64,000 nucleotides of DNA. Origin: Alentia gelatinosa. Its lineage: Eukaryota; Annelida; Polychaeta; Phyllodocida; Polynoidae. The stretch covers positions 2,179,694-2,243,693 of the forward strand of contig OX465584.1 of assembly GCA_950022655.1 (NCBI GenBank), in the 5' to 3' direction. A program made the position numbers and the translations under genes. Below are positions 47,476-58,947 of this stretch, in pieces. Every line of letters starts with the position of its first letter. Position 1 is the stretch's first letter. Under the pieces are notes generated by a model that made no database searches, had not been told where the DNA came from, and saw only the letters and a list, made by a program, of their open reading frames with translations.

Positions 47476-48060
47476 ATATCATTATATACCTATGCACGAA
47501 GTCACTCACCATACTGACTGGTGCTGGGGGGTTCATTCGTAGAGAACATATTGTGCGATACGCCGTGTAGCTTTCTACTTTCGATACAGATTGCGTCCTT
47601 TGAGCTTACTACGGCGTGCTTTCAGCTTACTATGGCGTGCTTTCAGCTTACTACGGCGTGCTTTGAGCCTACTACGGCGTACTTTGAGCTTACTATGGCG
47701 TGCTTTGAGCTTACTATGGCGTACTTTGAGCTTACTATGGCGTGCTTTGAGCCTACACCGGCGTGCTTTGAGCTTACTACGGCGTGCTTTGAGCCTACTC
47801 CGGCATGCTTTGAGCTTACTACGGCATGCTTTGAACAAATAACGCATTCTGATTGGCCGAGAGGCTGGAAGCATGGATATGGAAGGAAGATTAAAAAAAG
47901 GTGAATCCCTTCACTTCGCAAGTTCTGAGGCGTCTGACAGAGGCCATCATGAATATTGACCAAATATCAAGGCATCTAGCATGTAGCTTTAACTTGAAAC
48001 AGTTTAAATAGCTGAAATATGTGAGATTGAAAGATAACAATACTCGTCACGAAGTCTTGC
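47476..48060 (+). mobile_element. Family B copy 3, 5' half, head-to-tail with copy 1
   Basis: Starts ATTATATACCTATGCACGAAG immediately after the terminal palindrome of copy 1. It shares GCTGGGGGGTTCATTCGTA and GCGATACGCCGTGTAGC with the other B copies, expands the 21-bp repeat, and runs through the first fold-back arm (GACCAAATATCAAGGCAT, TTTAAATAGCTGAAATATG). Similarity ends near the centre of the fold-back at about 48060. The second half and hairpin are missing. Confidence 0.78.
47598..47835. repeat. 21-bp minisatellite inside family B copy 3
   Basis: About 11 units of GCTTACTACGGCGTGCTTTGA with scattered changes. Copies B1 and B2 have only three units at the same place. Period divisible by three keeps frames open on both strands, giving apparent serine/leucine- or lysine/arginine-rich proteins that are artefacts. 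Confidence 0.92.
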
Positions 48061-48968
48061 AGACTCGTATAAACGAATAAAGAAATGATGTAAATACATG
48101 GATGTGGCTAACAGAATGTAAACAGAAGGAAGCTTCTAGAACATCCGTCTGTATAAGGGTATGGCTGGTCATGTGACCAGGTGATGTAAGCAGCAGAGGA
48201 AAACACCTTTGCTGCAGAGGCTGGAGACGGGAGAGAGTGAGAGAGACTGGTTCTAGGAGTAAGAGCTAGGAGAGCAAAACTTACTCTTGCTGGAGTAAGT
48301 TTGGGCACCATGACGTGTGAGTAAGTGGAGTGAACACAGAACGTTTGGACTACTGTTATAACATTCAACCAGGAACATTGGAATACTTGACTATATCCAC
48401 CAAACAGGAACTGGAATGAACAACTGCAGGGACGAAGTGTATTAAGACAGACTGAAGGAAACAGAACATTTAGGACTATAAGCTGAAGTTTACTGAAGGA
48501 ATGACATTGTCAACGAGGTCAGAACATCGCATTGGATACTATTGCCTGTAATCGTATAATACAGATTGCTCTCAGGAGATTAAAGTGATTAACTTGACTT
48601 GCAGTGTTCACCTTTCCTCCCCTCAGGTCATTGAGATGTGAGGTCACCGTGTCTCGGTGGCTCCGCTAAGCAAGTAGTTCTATCCCCTATTAGTCTACGG
48701 AAGCAGGAGGACATAAGAAATAAGAAGTTAAGCTAGCTACCCTCATAACTACTGAAGGGTCACTAATTAGAGCGACCTTGTGAACAGTAATGAATACAGA
48801 GGGCGCTTTCATAGACACATACGTCCCCTATCGGACGTTTACAGGACCGTGCTCGGTCACGTGATCATCAGTCTTCACTTCAAACTTTCTCTCAAGAAGA
48901 CGTTTAAATTTTTCTCCTGTGTTTCAAGGCGGAATTATACTTCAGAACTGTCAGAAAAATGTATCAAG
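48061..48968 (+). other. Possible LTR/leader of a retroelement
   Basis: From TGTAAACAGAAGGAAGC (48117) the sequence has the look of a retroelement long terminal repeat and leader: purine-rich, non-coding, leading without interruption into a start codon at 48969. No second LTR, primer-binding site or polypurine tract could be established, so this is a weak call. Confidence 0.25.
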
Positions 48969-49150
48969 ATGCCACCGAAGAAGGCAACGACTGCGGGAAA
49001 GACGAGAGTCCAGAAAAGCGCGGCTTCTACAACTACGAAACCGATTAAGGCCGATAAAAGGATTGACGCGTTACAAAGCCAAGTCGACGAAATGAAAATC
49101 GCCATCATGGGTTTCATTAATGCCCAGAGTGCAAAAAGCCGCCAAAAACG
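48969..49150 (+). pseudogene. Possible gag-like N-terminus, cut by a minisatellite
   Basis: An ATG at 48969 starts a basic, lysine-rich N-terminus (MPPKKATTAGKTRVQKSA). It is followed by a heptad-like stretch with IDALQSQVDEMKIAIMGFI that could be a coiled coil, and then RQKRRR. This composition is common at the start of gag-like proteins. After about 60 codons the frame enters the 44-bp repeat. No nucleocapsid or capsid motif remains, so the identity is uncertain. It could also be the start of an unrelated gene. Confidence 0.3.
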
Positions 49151-49154
49151 TAGG

Positions 49155-50018
49155 AGGCCACACGAAGTCCTGTTAGCGTGAAGGAAGACAGAGAACTGAG
49201 GTCACACGGAGTCCCGTGAGCGTGAAGGAGCACAGAGAACTGAGGCCACACGGAGTCCTGTAAGCGTGAAGGAGGACAGAGAACTGAGGCCACACGGAGT
49301 CCCGTTAGCGTGAAGGAAGACAGAGAACTGAGGCCACACGGAGTCCTGTTAGCGTGAAGGAGGACAGAGAACTGAGGCCTCACGGAGTCCCGTTAGCGTG
49401 AAGGAGGACAGAGAACTGAGGCCACACGGAGTCCCGTGAGCATGAAGGAGGACAGAGAACTGAGGCCACACGGAGTCCTGTTAGCGTGAAGGAAGACAGA
49501 GAACTGAGGCCACACGGAGTCCTGTTAGCGTGAAGGAAGACAGAGAACTGAGGCCACACGGAGTCCTGTTAGCGTGAAGGAGGACAGAGAACTGAGGCAA
49601 CACGGAGTCCTGTTAGCATGAAGGAGGACACACGGAGTCCTGTTAGCATGAAGGAAGACAGAGAACTGAGGCCACACGGAGTCCCGTTAGCGTGAAGGAG
49701 GACAGAGAACTGAGGCCACACGGAGTCCTGTTAGCGTGAAGGAGGACAGAGAACTGAGGCCACACGGAGTCCTGTAAGCGTGAAGGAAGACAGAGAACTG
49801 AGGCCACACGGAGTCCTGTTAGCATGAAGGAGGACAGAGAACTGAGGCCACACGGAGTCCTGTTAGCATGAAGGAAGACAGAGAACTGAGGCCACACGGA
49901 GTCCTGTTAGCGTGAAGGAAGACAGAGAACTGAGGCCACACGGAGTCCTGTTAGCGTGAAGGAGGACAGAGAACTGAGGCCACACGGAGTCCTGTTAGCG
50001 TGAAGGAGGACAGAGAAC
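49155..50018. repeat. 44-bp minisatellite
   Basis: About 19 to 20 units of 44 bp with the landmarks GGCCACACGGAGTCC and GACAGAGAACTGA. Variation is limited to a few sites (GTTAGCGTGAAGG, GTGAGCGTGAAGG, GTTAGCATGAAGG). One unit near 49625 is shortened by an internal deletion. Minus-strand frames across it are artefacts. Confidence 0.93.
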
Positions 50019-50235
50019 ATATCGTCAACTACTCGGAGATTACGGCCACTCATACACAAAACCAGTCATTATTGTGAATGTATTTCATAAACGCCCCATG
50101 TTAGATATTTGGTCATCGTGCACTTCTTGCCTTTTTCGGAGAGTTTTTAACATGCATTTTCGGAGAGTTTTTAACGTGAAACTCACACGTAAGACTTCCC
50201 CGCCAAAACAATCTGCGATTCTCCCAATTAACCGC
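50019..50235. other. Spacer with a local duplication
   Basis: TTTTCGGAGAGTTTTTAAC occurs twice in tandem (about 50131 and 50158). No gene. Confidence 0.5.
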
Positions 50236-50450
50236 CGCCATTTCAACATGTTGAAATGTGTAGAGACCCTTTCATAACAGTTTTTGATCAGTACCAAATG
50301 GTAACCCCCATTTTTAATCGAAGCCTGATTGCAGAGACGTGATCAATTGCCTCGATGATAGGTGTCCCTCCGACACGATTTCGTTTTTTATCATGAGGTG
50401 TATCGTAGGGCGTATCGGAGCGTATCGGGATCTCAGTGGACGCCAGCCCT
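50236..50450 (+). repeat. Dispersed repeat H, copy 2
   Basis: Matches 44272-44490 (TTTCAACATGTTGAA, GAGACCCT, TTGCAGAGACGTGATCAA, ATTTCGTTTTT). The reading frame is not conserved between the copies. Confidence 0.65.
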
Positions 50451-51053
50451 TATGTCGCAGGTTCAGCCTAAAATATATCGACATATTTACTCAATGTATT
50501 CTGAGGCTGATGGGTGTGATGTTCCACAACTTGAAGAGTTCAGGGCACTGACAATTAGCGGCCAGGTAGGTGATGTAATATCCACAGTGCTGCAGTTTCA
50601 TCTCAGTGGGTTTTATCATGATCGACTCTCAGGGCATTTGATATGGTTGGGGAGCATGTGCCACATCCCTACATCTTGATCTAATGGGTACTTTTACTGT
50701 TAGTTGCGTCCGGAGAGCGGAGGAGCATGGTACGTCATATTGATGAAGCCACTTCTCAGAGAGACCTCGCCGCACTGCCGATTCTTCAAACGAATTCCTA
50801 ATGTCCTTTGACATCAAAGGCAGTGACATTTGATATAATCTTTTAGATGACGTTAGTAACATATGAGAACCTGGAAGGTGTTGCAGGTGACCATCAGAGA
50901 AAATAGGGCCTGAGAAGGACGTGTCCTTCCTAGAGCAGCTGCTGATAAAGTGTTGTCGGCAGATGTCAGTCACTTGAACGAGTCTGAGCTGGTGACCAGC
51001 CTTTTTGTAACTCAGTTGATGAAGGAAATGTGTTCTTTTAATTGAAGTGGTCA
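50451..51053. other. Unassigned sequence with overlapping frames
   Basis: A minus-strand frame of 141 codons (50629-51054) and plus-strand frames overlap here. None has a recognised domain, conserved copy or splice context, so no gene is called. Confidence 0.35.
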
Positions 51054-53040
51054 TCTACCTGCCTACCCATCTACCTGCCCACCCATCTACCTGCTTACCT
51101 ATCTACCTGCCTACCCATCTACCTGCTTACCTATCTACCTGCCTACCCATCTACCTGCCTACCAATCTACCATCCTACCCATCTACCTGCCTACCCATCT
51201 ACCTTCCTACCCATCTACCTGCCTACCCATCTACCTGCCTACCCATCTACCTGCCTACCCATCTACCTGCCTACCCATCTGCCTGCCTACCCATCTACCT
51301 GCCTACCCATCTACCTGCCTACACATCTACCTGCCTACCCATCTACCTGCTTACCCATCTACCTGCCTACCCATCTACCTGCCTTCCCATCTACCTGCCT
51401 ACCCATCTACCTGCCTACCCATCTACCTGCCTACACATCTACATGCCTACCCATCTACCTGCTTACCCATCTACCTGCCTACCCATCTACCTGCCTACCC
51501 ATCTACCTGCTTACCCATCTACCTGCCTACCCATCTACCTGCTTACCCATCTACCTGCCTACCCATCTGCCTGCCTACCCATCTACCTGCCTACCCATCT
51601 GCCTGCCTACCCATCTACCTGCCTACCCATCTACCTGCCTACCCATCTACCTGCTTACCTATCTACCTGCCTACCCATCTACCTGCTTACCCATCTACCT
51701 GCCTACCCATCTGCCTGCCTACCCATCTACCTGCCTACCCATCTGCCTGCCTACCCATCTACCTTACTACCCATCTACCTGCCTACCCATCTACCTGCCT
51801 ACCCATCTACCTACCTACCCATCTACCTGCTTACCCATCTACCTGCCTACCCATCTACCTGCCTACCCATCAACCTGCCCGCCCATCTACCTGCCTACCC
51901 ATCTACCTGCCTACCCATCTACCTGCCTACCAATCTACCATCCTACCCATCTACCTGCCTACCCATCTACCTTCCTACCCATCTACCTGCCTACCAATCT
52001 ACCTGCCTACCCATCTACCTACCCATCTACCTGCCTACCCATCTACCTGCCTACCCATCTACCTGCCTACCAATCTACCATCCTACCCATCTACCTGCCT
52101 ACCAATCTACCTTCCTACCCATCTACCTGCCTACCAATCTACCTCCCTTCCCATCTACCTACCCATCTACCTACTTACCCATTTACCTGCTTACCCATCT
52201 ACCTGCTTACCCATCTACCTGCTTACCCATCTGCCTGCCTACCCATCTACCTGCCTACCCATCTGCCTGCCTACCCATCTACCTGCCTACCCATCTACCT
52301 GCTTACCCATCTGCCTGCTTACCCATCTGCCTACCTACCCTTCTACCTGCCTACCCATCTACCTGCCTACCCATCTACCTGCCTACCCATATATCTGCTT
52401 ACCCATCTGCCTGCCTACCCATCTACCTGCCTACCCATCTACCTGCCTACCCATCTACCTGCTTACCCATCTACCTACTTACCATCTACCTGCTTACCCA
52501 TCTACCTGCCTACCCATCTACCTGCCTACCCATCTACCTGCCTACCCATCTGCCTGCCTACCCATCTACCTGCTTACCCATCTACCTACTTACCCATCTG
52601 CCTGCCTACCCATCTGCCTGCCTACCCATCTACCTGCCTACCCATCTACCTGCCTACCCATCTACCTGCTTACCCATCTACCTACTTACCCATCTGCCTG
52701 CCTTCCCATCTACCTGCCTACCCATCTACCTGCCTACCCATCTACCTGCCTACCCATCTACCTGCCTACCCATCTACCTACTTACCCATCTACCTACTTA
52801 CCCATCTACCTGCCTACTCATCTACCTGCCCACCCATCTACCTGCCTACCCATCTACCTACTTACCCATCTACCTGCTTACCCATCTGCCTGCCTACCCA
52901 TCTACCTGCCTACCCATATACCTGCTTACCCATCTGCCTGCCTACCCATCTACCTGCCTACCCATCTACCTGCTTACCCATCTACCTACTTGCCCACCTA
53001 CCTACTTACCCATCTACCTGCCTACCTACTAACCTGCCCA
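51054..53040. repeat. 16-bp minisatellite, about 2 kb
   Basis: About 124 units of CTACCTGCCTACCCAT. Common variants are TGCTTACCCAT, CTGCCTGCC, CTTCCTACC and ACCAATCTACC, plus a few 12-bp truncated units (52020, 52157, 52485). The strand is strongly pyrimidine-biased. Sixteen is not a multiple of three, but the absence of stops in any phase keeps two plus-strand frames of more than 660 codons open. These are not genes. Confidence 0.96.
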
Positions 53041-53354
53041 CCCAAATTTAGTCTACCAGCATCAGAATGGACATCTATTCTAGTCGTAGGAGAATCAGCC
53101 CGTCATTACATTCTTCGGTGAGCAAAATAGTCTTAAAGTGTTGTCAGATTGTGTAATGTCGGGGATAGAAATCGGATGGATGTGATAAATCCCCTTTTTC
53201 ACCTGATGATTATGTACCCAAAAGTGGCAAAAAGCCATAACCAGTGGCCACCATTCTCAGATAAAAAGGCCGCAAATCATACACAGACACATTCATGGGA
53301 GACATTTTAGGACAGGTGGAGATGCTGAACGGAGCTGCCGGGCGGGTGAAATGT
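53041..53354. other. Spacer between minisatellites
   Basis: Unique-looking sequence of about 300 bp with no supported feature. Confidence 0.4.
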
Positions 53355-54685
53355 GACATTGGGATCCAGTCTAGACACCCGGAGCTGACGTGGGGATCCA
53401 GTCTAGACACCCGGAGCTGACGTGGGGATCCAGTCTAGACACCCGGAGCTGACGTGTGGGATCCAGTCTAGACACCCGGAGCTGACGTGGGGATCCAGTC
53501 TAGACACCCGGAGCTGACGTGGGGATCCAGTCTAGACACCCGGAGCTGACGTGTGGGATCCAGTCTAGACACCTGGAGCTGACGTGGGGATCCAGTCTAG
53601 ACACCCGGAGCTGACGTGGGGATCCAGTCTCGACACCCGGAGCTGACGTGGGGATCCAGTCTAGACACCCGGAGCTGACGTGGGGATCCAGTCTAGACAC
53701 CCAGAGCTGACGTGGGGATCCAGTCTAGACACCTGGAGCTAACGTGGGGATCCAGTCTAGACACCCAGAGCTGACATGGGGGATCCAGTCTAGACACCCG
53801 GAGCTGACGTGGGGATCCAGTCTAGACACCCGGAGCTGACGTGGGGATCCAGTCTAGACACCCGGAGCTGACGTGTGGGATCCAGTCTAGACACCCGGAG
53901 CTGACGTGGGGATCCAGTCTAGACACCCAGAGCTGACATGGGGGATCCAGTCTAGACACCCGGAGCTGACGTGGGGATCCAGTCTAGACACCCGGAGCTG
54001 ACGTGGGGATCCAGTCTAGACACCCGGAGCTGACGTGTGGGATCCAGTCTAGACACCCGGAGCTGACGTGGGGATCCAGTCAAGACACCCGGAGCTGACG
54101 TGGGGATCCAGTCTAGACAACCGGAGCTGACGTGTGGGATCCAGTCTAGACACCCGGAGCTGACGTGGGGATCCAGTCTAGACATCCGGAGCTGACGTGG
54201 GGATCCAGTCTAGACACCCGGAGCTGACGTGGGGATCCAGTCTAGATACCCGGAGCTGACGTGGGGATCCAGTCTAGACACCCTGAGCTGACGTGGGGAT
54301 CCAGTCTAGACACCCGGAGCTGACGTGGGGATCCAGTCTAGACACCCGGAGCTGACGTGGGGATCCAGTCTAGACACCCGGAGCTGACGTGGGGATCCAG
54401 TCTAGACACCCGGAGCTGACATGGGGGATCCAGTCTAGACACCCGGACCTGACGTGGGGATCCAGTCTAGACACCTGGAGCTGACGTGGGGATCCAGTCT
54501 AGACACCCGGAGCTGACGTGGGGATCCAGTCTAGACACCCGGAGCTGACGTGGGGATCCAGTCTAGACACCCGGAGCTGACATGGGGGATCCAGTCTAGA
54601 CACCCGGAGCTGACGTGTAGGATCCAGGCTAGACACCCGGAGGTGACATGGGGGATCCAGTCTAGACACCCGGAGCTGACGTGGG
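53355..54685. repeat. 32/33-bp minisatellite
   Basis: About 41 units with the landmarks GGATCCAGTCTAGACACC and GGAGCTGACGTGG. Length alternates between 32 bp (GTGGGGATCC) and 33 bp (GTGTGGGATCC or ATGGGGGATCC). Each unit contains palindromes GGATCC and TCTAGA, which makes the array easy to test by digestion. Open frames within it are artefacts. Confidence 0.95.
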
Positions 54686-55677
54686 GGTTTCACAACCTTT
54701 TCAAACATATCAGATGTATCCAAAACAAAGTCATTCAGTAAAAGTAATATCCCATTAACGAAAGCCTTCGAAGTAAACTTATTGATGGAATATTCAAAAG
54801 AAGATATTCAATACAATTGTAGCTGTAAAATAGCGTTTGTTGAGATTCGCATCCAATTAGGAGGAGCGTCGTAATCACCTGTCATGTAATTTTAGACGAG
54901 TTAGATTAATGACACATGAGGTATCAGCATTATTTCTTTCCTTTCAGCTGTATTCCAAGCCACCATAATGCGGCGTTTCCACCGTTATGAGGTCACAGGA
55001 ACACCAGTGGTCCTCAGATTTAGATCGGTGACCCCAGAATGACCGGGTTCCACCTGGCGACTGAGGAGGCCGGTACCTGAGCCTCACCTGCGGCCTCTCC
55101 ACCTGCTGATAATGGTCACCGATCATGGCCACCGTCCCATAACGCCACACATAGAGTGAAATAATCGTGAAACCCGTCCTACCACCGACCAACCTCTCCA
55201 CCCACCAACAAAATCAAAGCACCTTGCATTAATCAGTGACGCTCAGCATTTTGCTGCCAGACGTCGGTCAGTCAATGTCAATGATACTCATCAGTTCTCT
55301 TTACCTTTTAGGGAGCCTTTTCTAATGGTCATGTCGACAATAGTTTGCTGAAGAACAAGATTGGGGAGAAGTTATCTATTTATTAACCCTTTCCCTGAAG
55401 CACCCAGTTCCCCTGCACAGCAGTACACAACAGGCATTACCTGCAGAAACAGCCCTCCTACAGCAGGCACCTTATTTGGCAAATAGCCAATAACCTTATA
55501 GCAATGTCACGTGATGTGTCACGAGATTTGAGTAATTTATCAGGGTAACTGATGACATTTTGTTGTACCAAATCAAAGTCTACAATGCCCCTTATACTTT
55601 GTCAGAATTTCTCTTAATCCAAGCAATTATTATTATATTTATTGAATTTATTTCATAAGTATCAATGATGGCTCTAA
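54686..55677. other. No gene recognised
   Basis: Unique-looking sequence. A minus-strand frame at 54944-55201 has no recognised similarity. Confidence 0.4.
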
Positions 55678-55972
55678 GATGCCTAGCTGCCGTGGCTAGG
55701 GTAATGCCTGGAGGCATCATGCTGCCGTGACTAGGGGAATGCCTGGAGGCATCATGCTGCCGTGACTAGGGGAATGCCTGGAGGCATCATGCTGCCGTGA
55801 CTAGGGTAATGCCTGGAGGCATCATGCTGCCGTGACTAGGGGAATGCCTGGAGGCATCATGCTGCCCTGACTAGGGGAATGCCTGGAGGCATCATGCTGC
55901 TATGACTAGGGTAATGCCTGGAGGCATCATGCTGCCGTGACTAGGGTAATGCCTGGAGGCATCATGCGTCAG
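55678..55972. repeat. 35-bp minisatellite with a palindromic centre
   Basis: About eight units of 35 bp, sharing GCTGCCGTGACTAGGG and AATGCCTGGAGGCATCAT. ATGCCTGGAGGCAT inside each unit is a near-palindrome that can form a six-base-pair stem. Flanking sequence is AT-rich. Confidence 0.93.
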
Positions 55973-56278
55973 TTAAAGGGTTAGGGTAAGTTGAATGGAT
56001 GTGAGACTATTGACATGTAGCTTAATGAAAGATCTCTTTCACCTTTAACATGACGGCGGTATGAGAGAGTAATAATGACCATTTCAAATGTCGCTTCATT
56101 ACAGAAAATTGAATGACCTATCTGAAGAACAACACGGACATGGGAGGTTAATGGCGGATGTCAATGTTGCTGTTGCGGGCGACATCGGAGAACCAGACCG
56201 TCCGTCGTCCGTCACAGTGTCGACCTGAGAGACAGTTCAAACCCATGATACTTGAACGAGGGTTTGTTATCACTGCAG
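55973..56278. other. No gene recognised
   Basis: Spacer with no supported feature. Confidence 0.4.
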
Positions 56279-56362
56279 GGACCTGTTTCACTAGTTTCGT
56301 GACATGTCTGTGACACCATACAGACATTGGGGTTATCTAGTTTCGTGACAACACAAGAGGCG
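56279..56362 (-). mobile_element. Truncated family F MITE
   Basis: GGACCTGTTTCACTAGTTTC and what follows is the reverse complement of the segment at about 19065-19140 in the complete copy. This includes CAGACATTGGGGTTATCTAG against CTAGACAACCCCAATGTCTG. Only one terminus is present. Confidence 0.75.
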
Positions 56363-56939
56363 CTTCTCCAGTGCCAGTTCCCTGCTGTCGGCGCTGGTTC
56401 TAGTACCCTCCAGACGTCTCCAGCTGATGAGAGATATGTTAAAATGTCTATCAATGGGATGGTCATAAACCCCTTCAACTTCAACATTAAATCACGACTT
56501 TGAACAAAGTTTGGGAGCAATGTTTCATGAAAGGTTTTATTCTCGGGAATCGCACATGGTCATATCCCCTAGGACTTGAGTGCTGTAAAACTGAACTAAG
56601 AACGGAAATACAGGAATCCTCACAGAATGGTTCTCAAACATCTAAACACACACGATGCGGCGATTACCCGATGGACAACGAAACCTAAGTGATGTCTGAC
56701 AAACTCTTACAATTGTTGAAACCACAGAGACAAGGCTTAGCATCAACGACTGGTAACACAAAGGTGAAATATGGCAATTACTCACAGGTGGATGCGAGTG
56801 TACAGATCTAGGCAACAGCGGAGAGAGCTGAGACGACCGTCATGCAGCGTGGACATTCCAGATAGTGCAAAAGGGAGACCTGCCAAATCGTTGCTACAGC
56901 ATCTCATGCAGTTCCAGATCACTTTGCCACAGTCCACTT
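56363..56939. other. No gene recognised
   Basis: Unique-looking sequence. The candidate minus-strand frame at 56940-57071 runs on into this region without a recognised domain. Confidence 0.35.
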
Positions 56940-57071
56940 GCCTGCACCTCCTGGTCAGACGTCTTTCAGCGTTTTTCTCTCTCCTGTCCTTGTCGGTCAG
57001 TCTCTCATCCAGGATCTCTCGAATCCTGTTAAAACCCACCATTTTATTGCATTTTCTCCATCTTTGTCTCG
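56940..57071 (-). CDS. Weak candidate internal exon, unidentified
   Basis: On the minus strand a possible acceptor (TGTGTCCTCAG) precedes a frame reading RLADEARQRWRKCNK, IREILDERLTDKDRREK and NAERRLTRR. It is charged and helical in character. Possible donors (GAG|GTGCAG or CAG|GCAAGT) follow at about 56940. There is no ATG at the natural start of the frame, so a first exon is not supported. The protein family is not recognised, and no neighbouring exon was found, so this may be a chance frame. Confidence 0.22.
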
Positions 57072-57540
57072 CTTCATCGGCCAATCGCCTGAGGACACAT
57101 TAGTCTACCAGAGCTAGGGTTTTCAGCATGTTGTACTCTTATTGGCTCCTGCCCCACATGACCACATTCGCTGACGTCACGTAATTAGTTCGCTGGGGAC
57201 GCATACCCTCCTGCCACCGTCCCTTATCCGGTGACTGGCGTCTCTGACTATACGGTAACGTTTATGATGTACCACGATTACATTCTGAAACCCTACATAT
57301 CCATAAGCTTTATACAATTCTAACATGCCTTGTTTAATTTTAAACGATGCTGACTAATACATACATGTATACAAATGCACTCAGTCCTAGACTATGATAC
57401 CTATCGAAATCTAAACGAAATCCTTGTAGCTCAACTACAATATTTCACAGATACGTAACTGATCATTACCGTCATATGCATGTGTAGGTGTGTATGTGTC
57501 AGTGTGTAGGGGTGTGTGTAGGCGTCAGTGTGTAGGGGTG
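57072..57540. other. No gene recognised; isolated CRE-like palindrome
   Basis: TGACGTCA at 57172-57179 is a perfect CRE-type palindrome and ATTGG lies near 57141. Neither can be tied to a transcribed unit, so no promoter is called. Confidence 0.3.
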
Positions 57541-57568
57541 TGGGTGTCTATATAGCTATATATGTATG

Positions 57569-57620
<52 letters not shown>
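57541..57620. repeat. (TA)n microsatellite
   Basis: Alternating TA with a few C or G interruptions, preceded by a GTGTAGG-type GT-rich stretch (57480-57545). Confidence 0.95.
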
Positions 57621-57626
<6 letters not shown>

Positions 57627-58687
57627 TAGTAAAATAACCAAGGTTGTTTAAGTATTGATAACAGAGGGCATTGTATCCCTCCTATACTTCCAACCTTATA
57701 CACTGGGGGGTGACACCCAGGTATGGGGAGTGAAGCCACTGAGACGTGAATTGGATGGGGATGAGTCCATTTTGCTTCTGGAGAGAGAACTTGAGGCCCT
57801 GAACATATTCCAAGACTCGGTCGCAGCAGAGAGCGGCGGCTGCCTCAGAAGGTCGCCGTGACGGGGGCCGGGCTTCGATGCACTTTGTCTTGGAGGGTCT
57901 TTTCAGGGCCAATCTTCCCACAGTAACCCCTGCGAGCTATCCTGAGCACCTAAAATGTGTTTTATTGAGAGGTCTATCCAATGTATTTACAGGCGAGGCA
58001 CTATAGCACTGTATGTATGAGCACGGGGATGATTTGGAATGGCCGCCCCCACAGTGCATTGCTGCTGAATATGAGTCCATGTGCACATATCTCACAAATA
58101 AAAACACAGTGGATGCAAAGAGTGCGACTCTCAAATCTGGGCGGAAATCTGGATTTTCAAGGTAAATGCCCTGATGACATTTGTTCCAAATTTGATTAGG
58201 GATATTGTGACTTTCCCTCGTGTTCTTGTCAACGTATCTATGCACAAGGTGAAAAACTGCGAATCTGCGATGGGTGGAGGGAAAAAACGGCCTCTGACCA
58301 CAAGCCGGGCTCCACCTGTAGGCGGCAGAAACAAGCTCCAGACGGTCAGACCAGGGCCGCGTTGAATACAAAAATAAACGATAAAAAGTATCTTATAGGC
58401 CACTCAAAAAAAAAAAACTTGTTTCTCATCACCGCGCGCATCAGAAAAAACGATTTTAGATGATTTTTTTTTTTTTTTTAAATAGATGAACCTTGATAGA
58501 AATTATGAAAGGTATGTGTATTTAGTATCAAATTAAAGCTCCTGATGTCAGGGATGCATTAAATGTTAAGCCAGTAAAAATCTGGAACCCCGCGTAAGCA
58601 GACACCCCGCGTAAGCAGCCACTTTGGCCCGGATCGGATGGTGTCCGCTTATGCAGGGTTTTACTGTTTGTCTGCCATCTTTGATAT

Positions 58688-58721
<34 letters not shown>

Positions 58722-58947
58722 CGCCCTCGTCATATTTTTCATGGCTTGGTGATGAGAAACAATTTTTTTTTTTTTAGTGGCCATAAGTCTCGTCGGTGCC
58801 AGACCGCAGAATAAAAAACTATCGTGGAGGCGGACGAACCTTTGACGAAATGAAAGGTCGTGCGTGGTGTTGAATAAGAAATCGTTCATTTTGAAAATAT
58901 CGTGTATTTAACGTAAGTCTCCTCGCGGACGACCAGGTTTTAGTTGT
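57621..58947. other. No gene recognised; homopolymer tracts
   Basis: Contains a 30-base A run at 58691-58720 and T runs near 58464 and 58762. A minus-strand frame of 144 codons (57937-58371) overlaps plus-strand frames and shows no recognised domain. The A and T runs may mark retroposon tails, but no target duplications were found. Confidence 0.4.

Noticed and set aside
47521..47963. Lysine/arginine-rich and serine/leucine-rich frames
   Set aside because: They are phases of the 21-bp repeat inside family B.
49117..49897. Minus-strand frames reading through the 44-bp repeat
   Set aside because: Repeat artefacts with no conserved start or domain.
50629..51054. Minus-strand frame of 141 codons
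   Set aside because: No recognised domain; it runs to the edge of the 16-bp array and competing plus-strand frames exist.
51042..53051. Open frames of 669 and 661 codons
   Set aside because: They lie entirely in the 16-bp minisatellite, exist in more than one phase and have no non-repeat content. The repeat simply lacks stop codons.
57075..57240. Promoter and first exon with CRE and CCAAT motifs
   Set aside because: The presumed start codon is TTG, not ATG, so a first exon is not supported. Isolated TGACGTCA and ATTGG words are not enough for a promoter.
57937..58371. Minus-strand frame of 144 codons
   Set aside because: Overlapped by plus-strand frames, no recognised motif, no splice or copy support.
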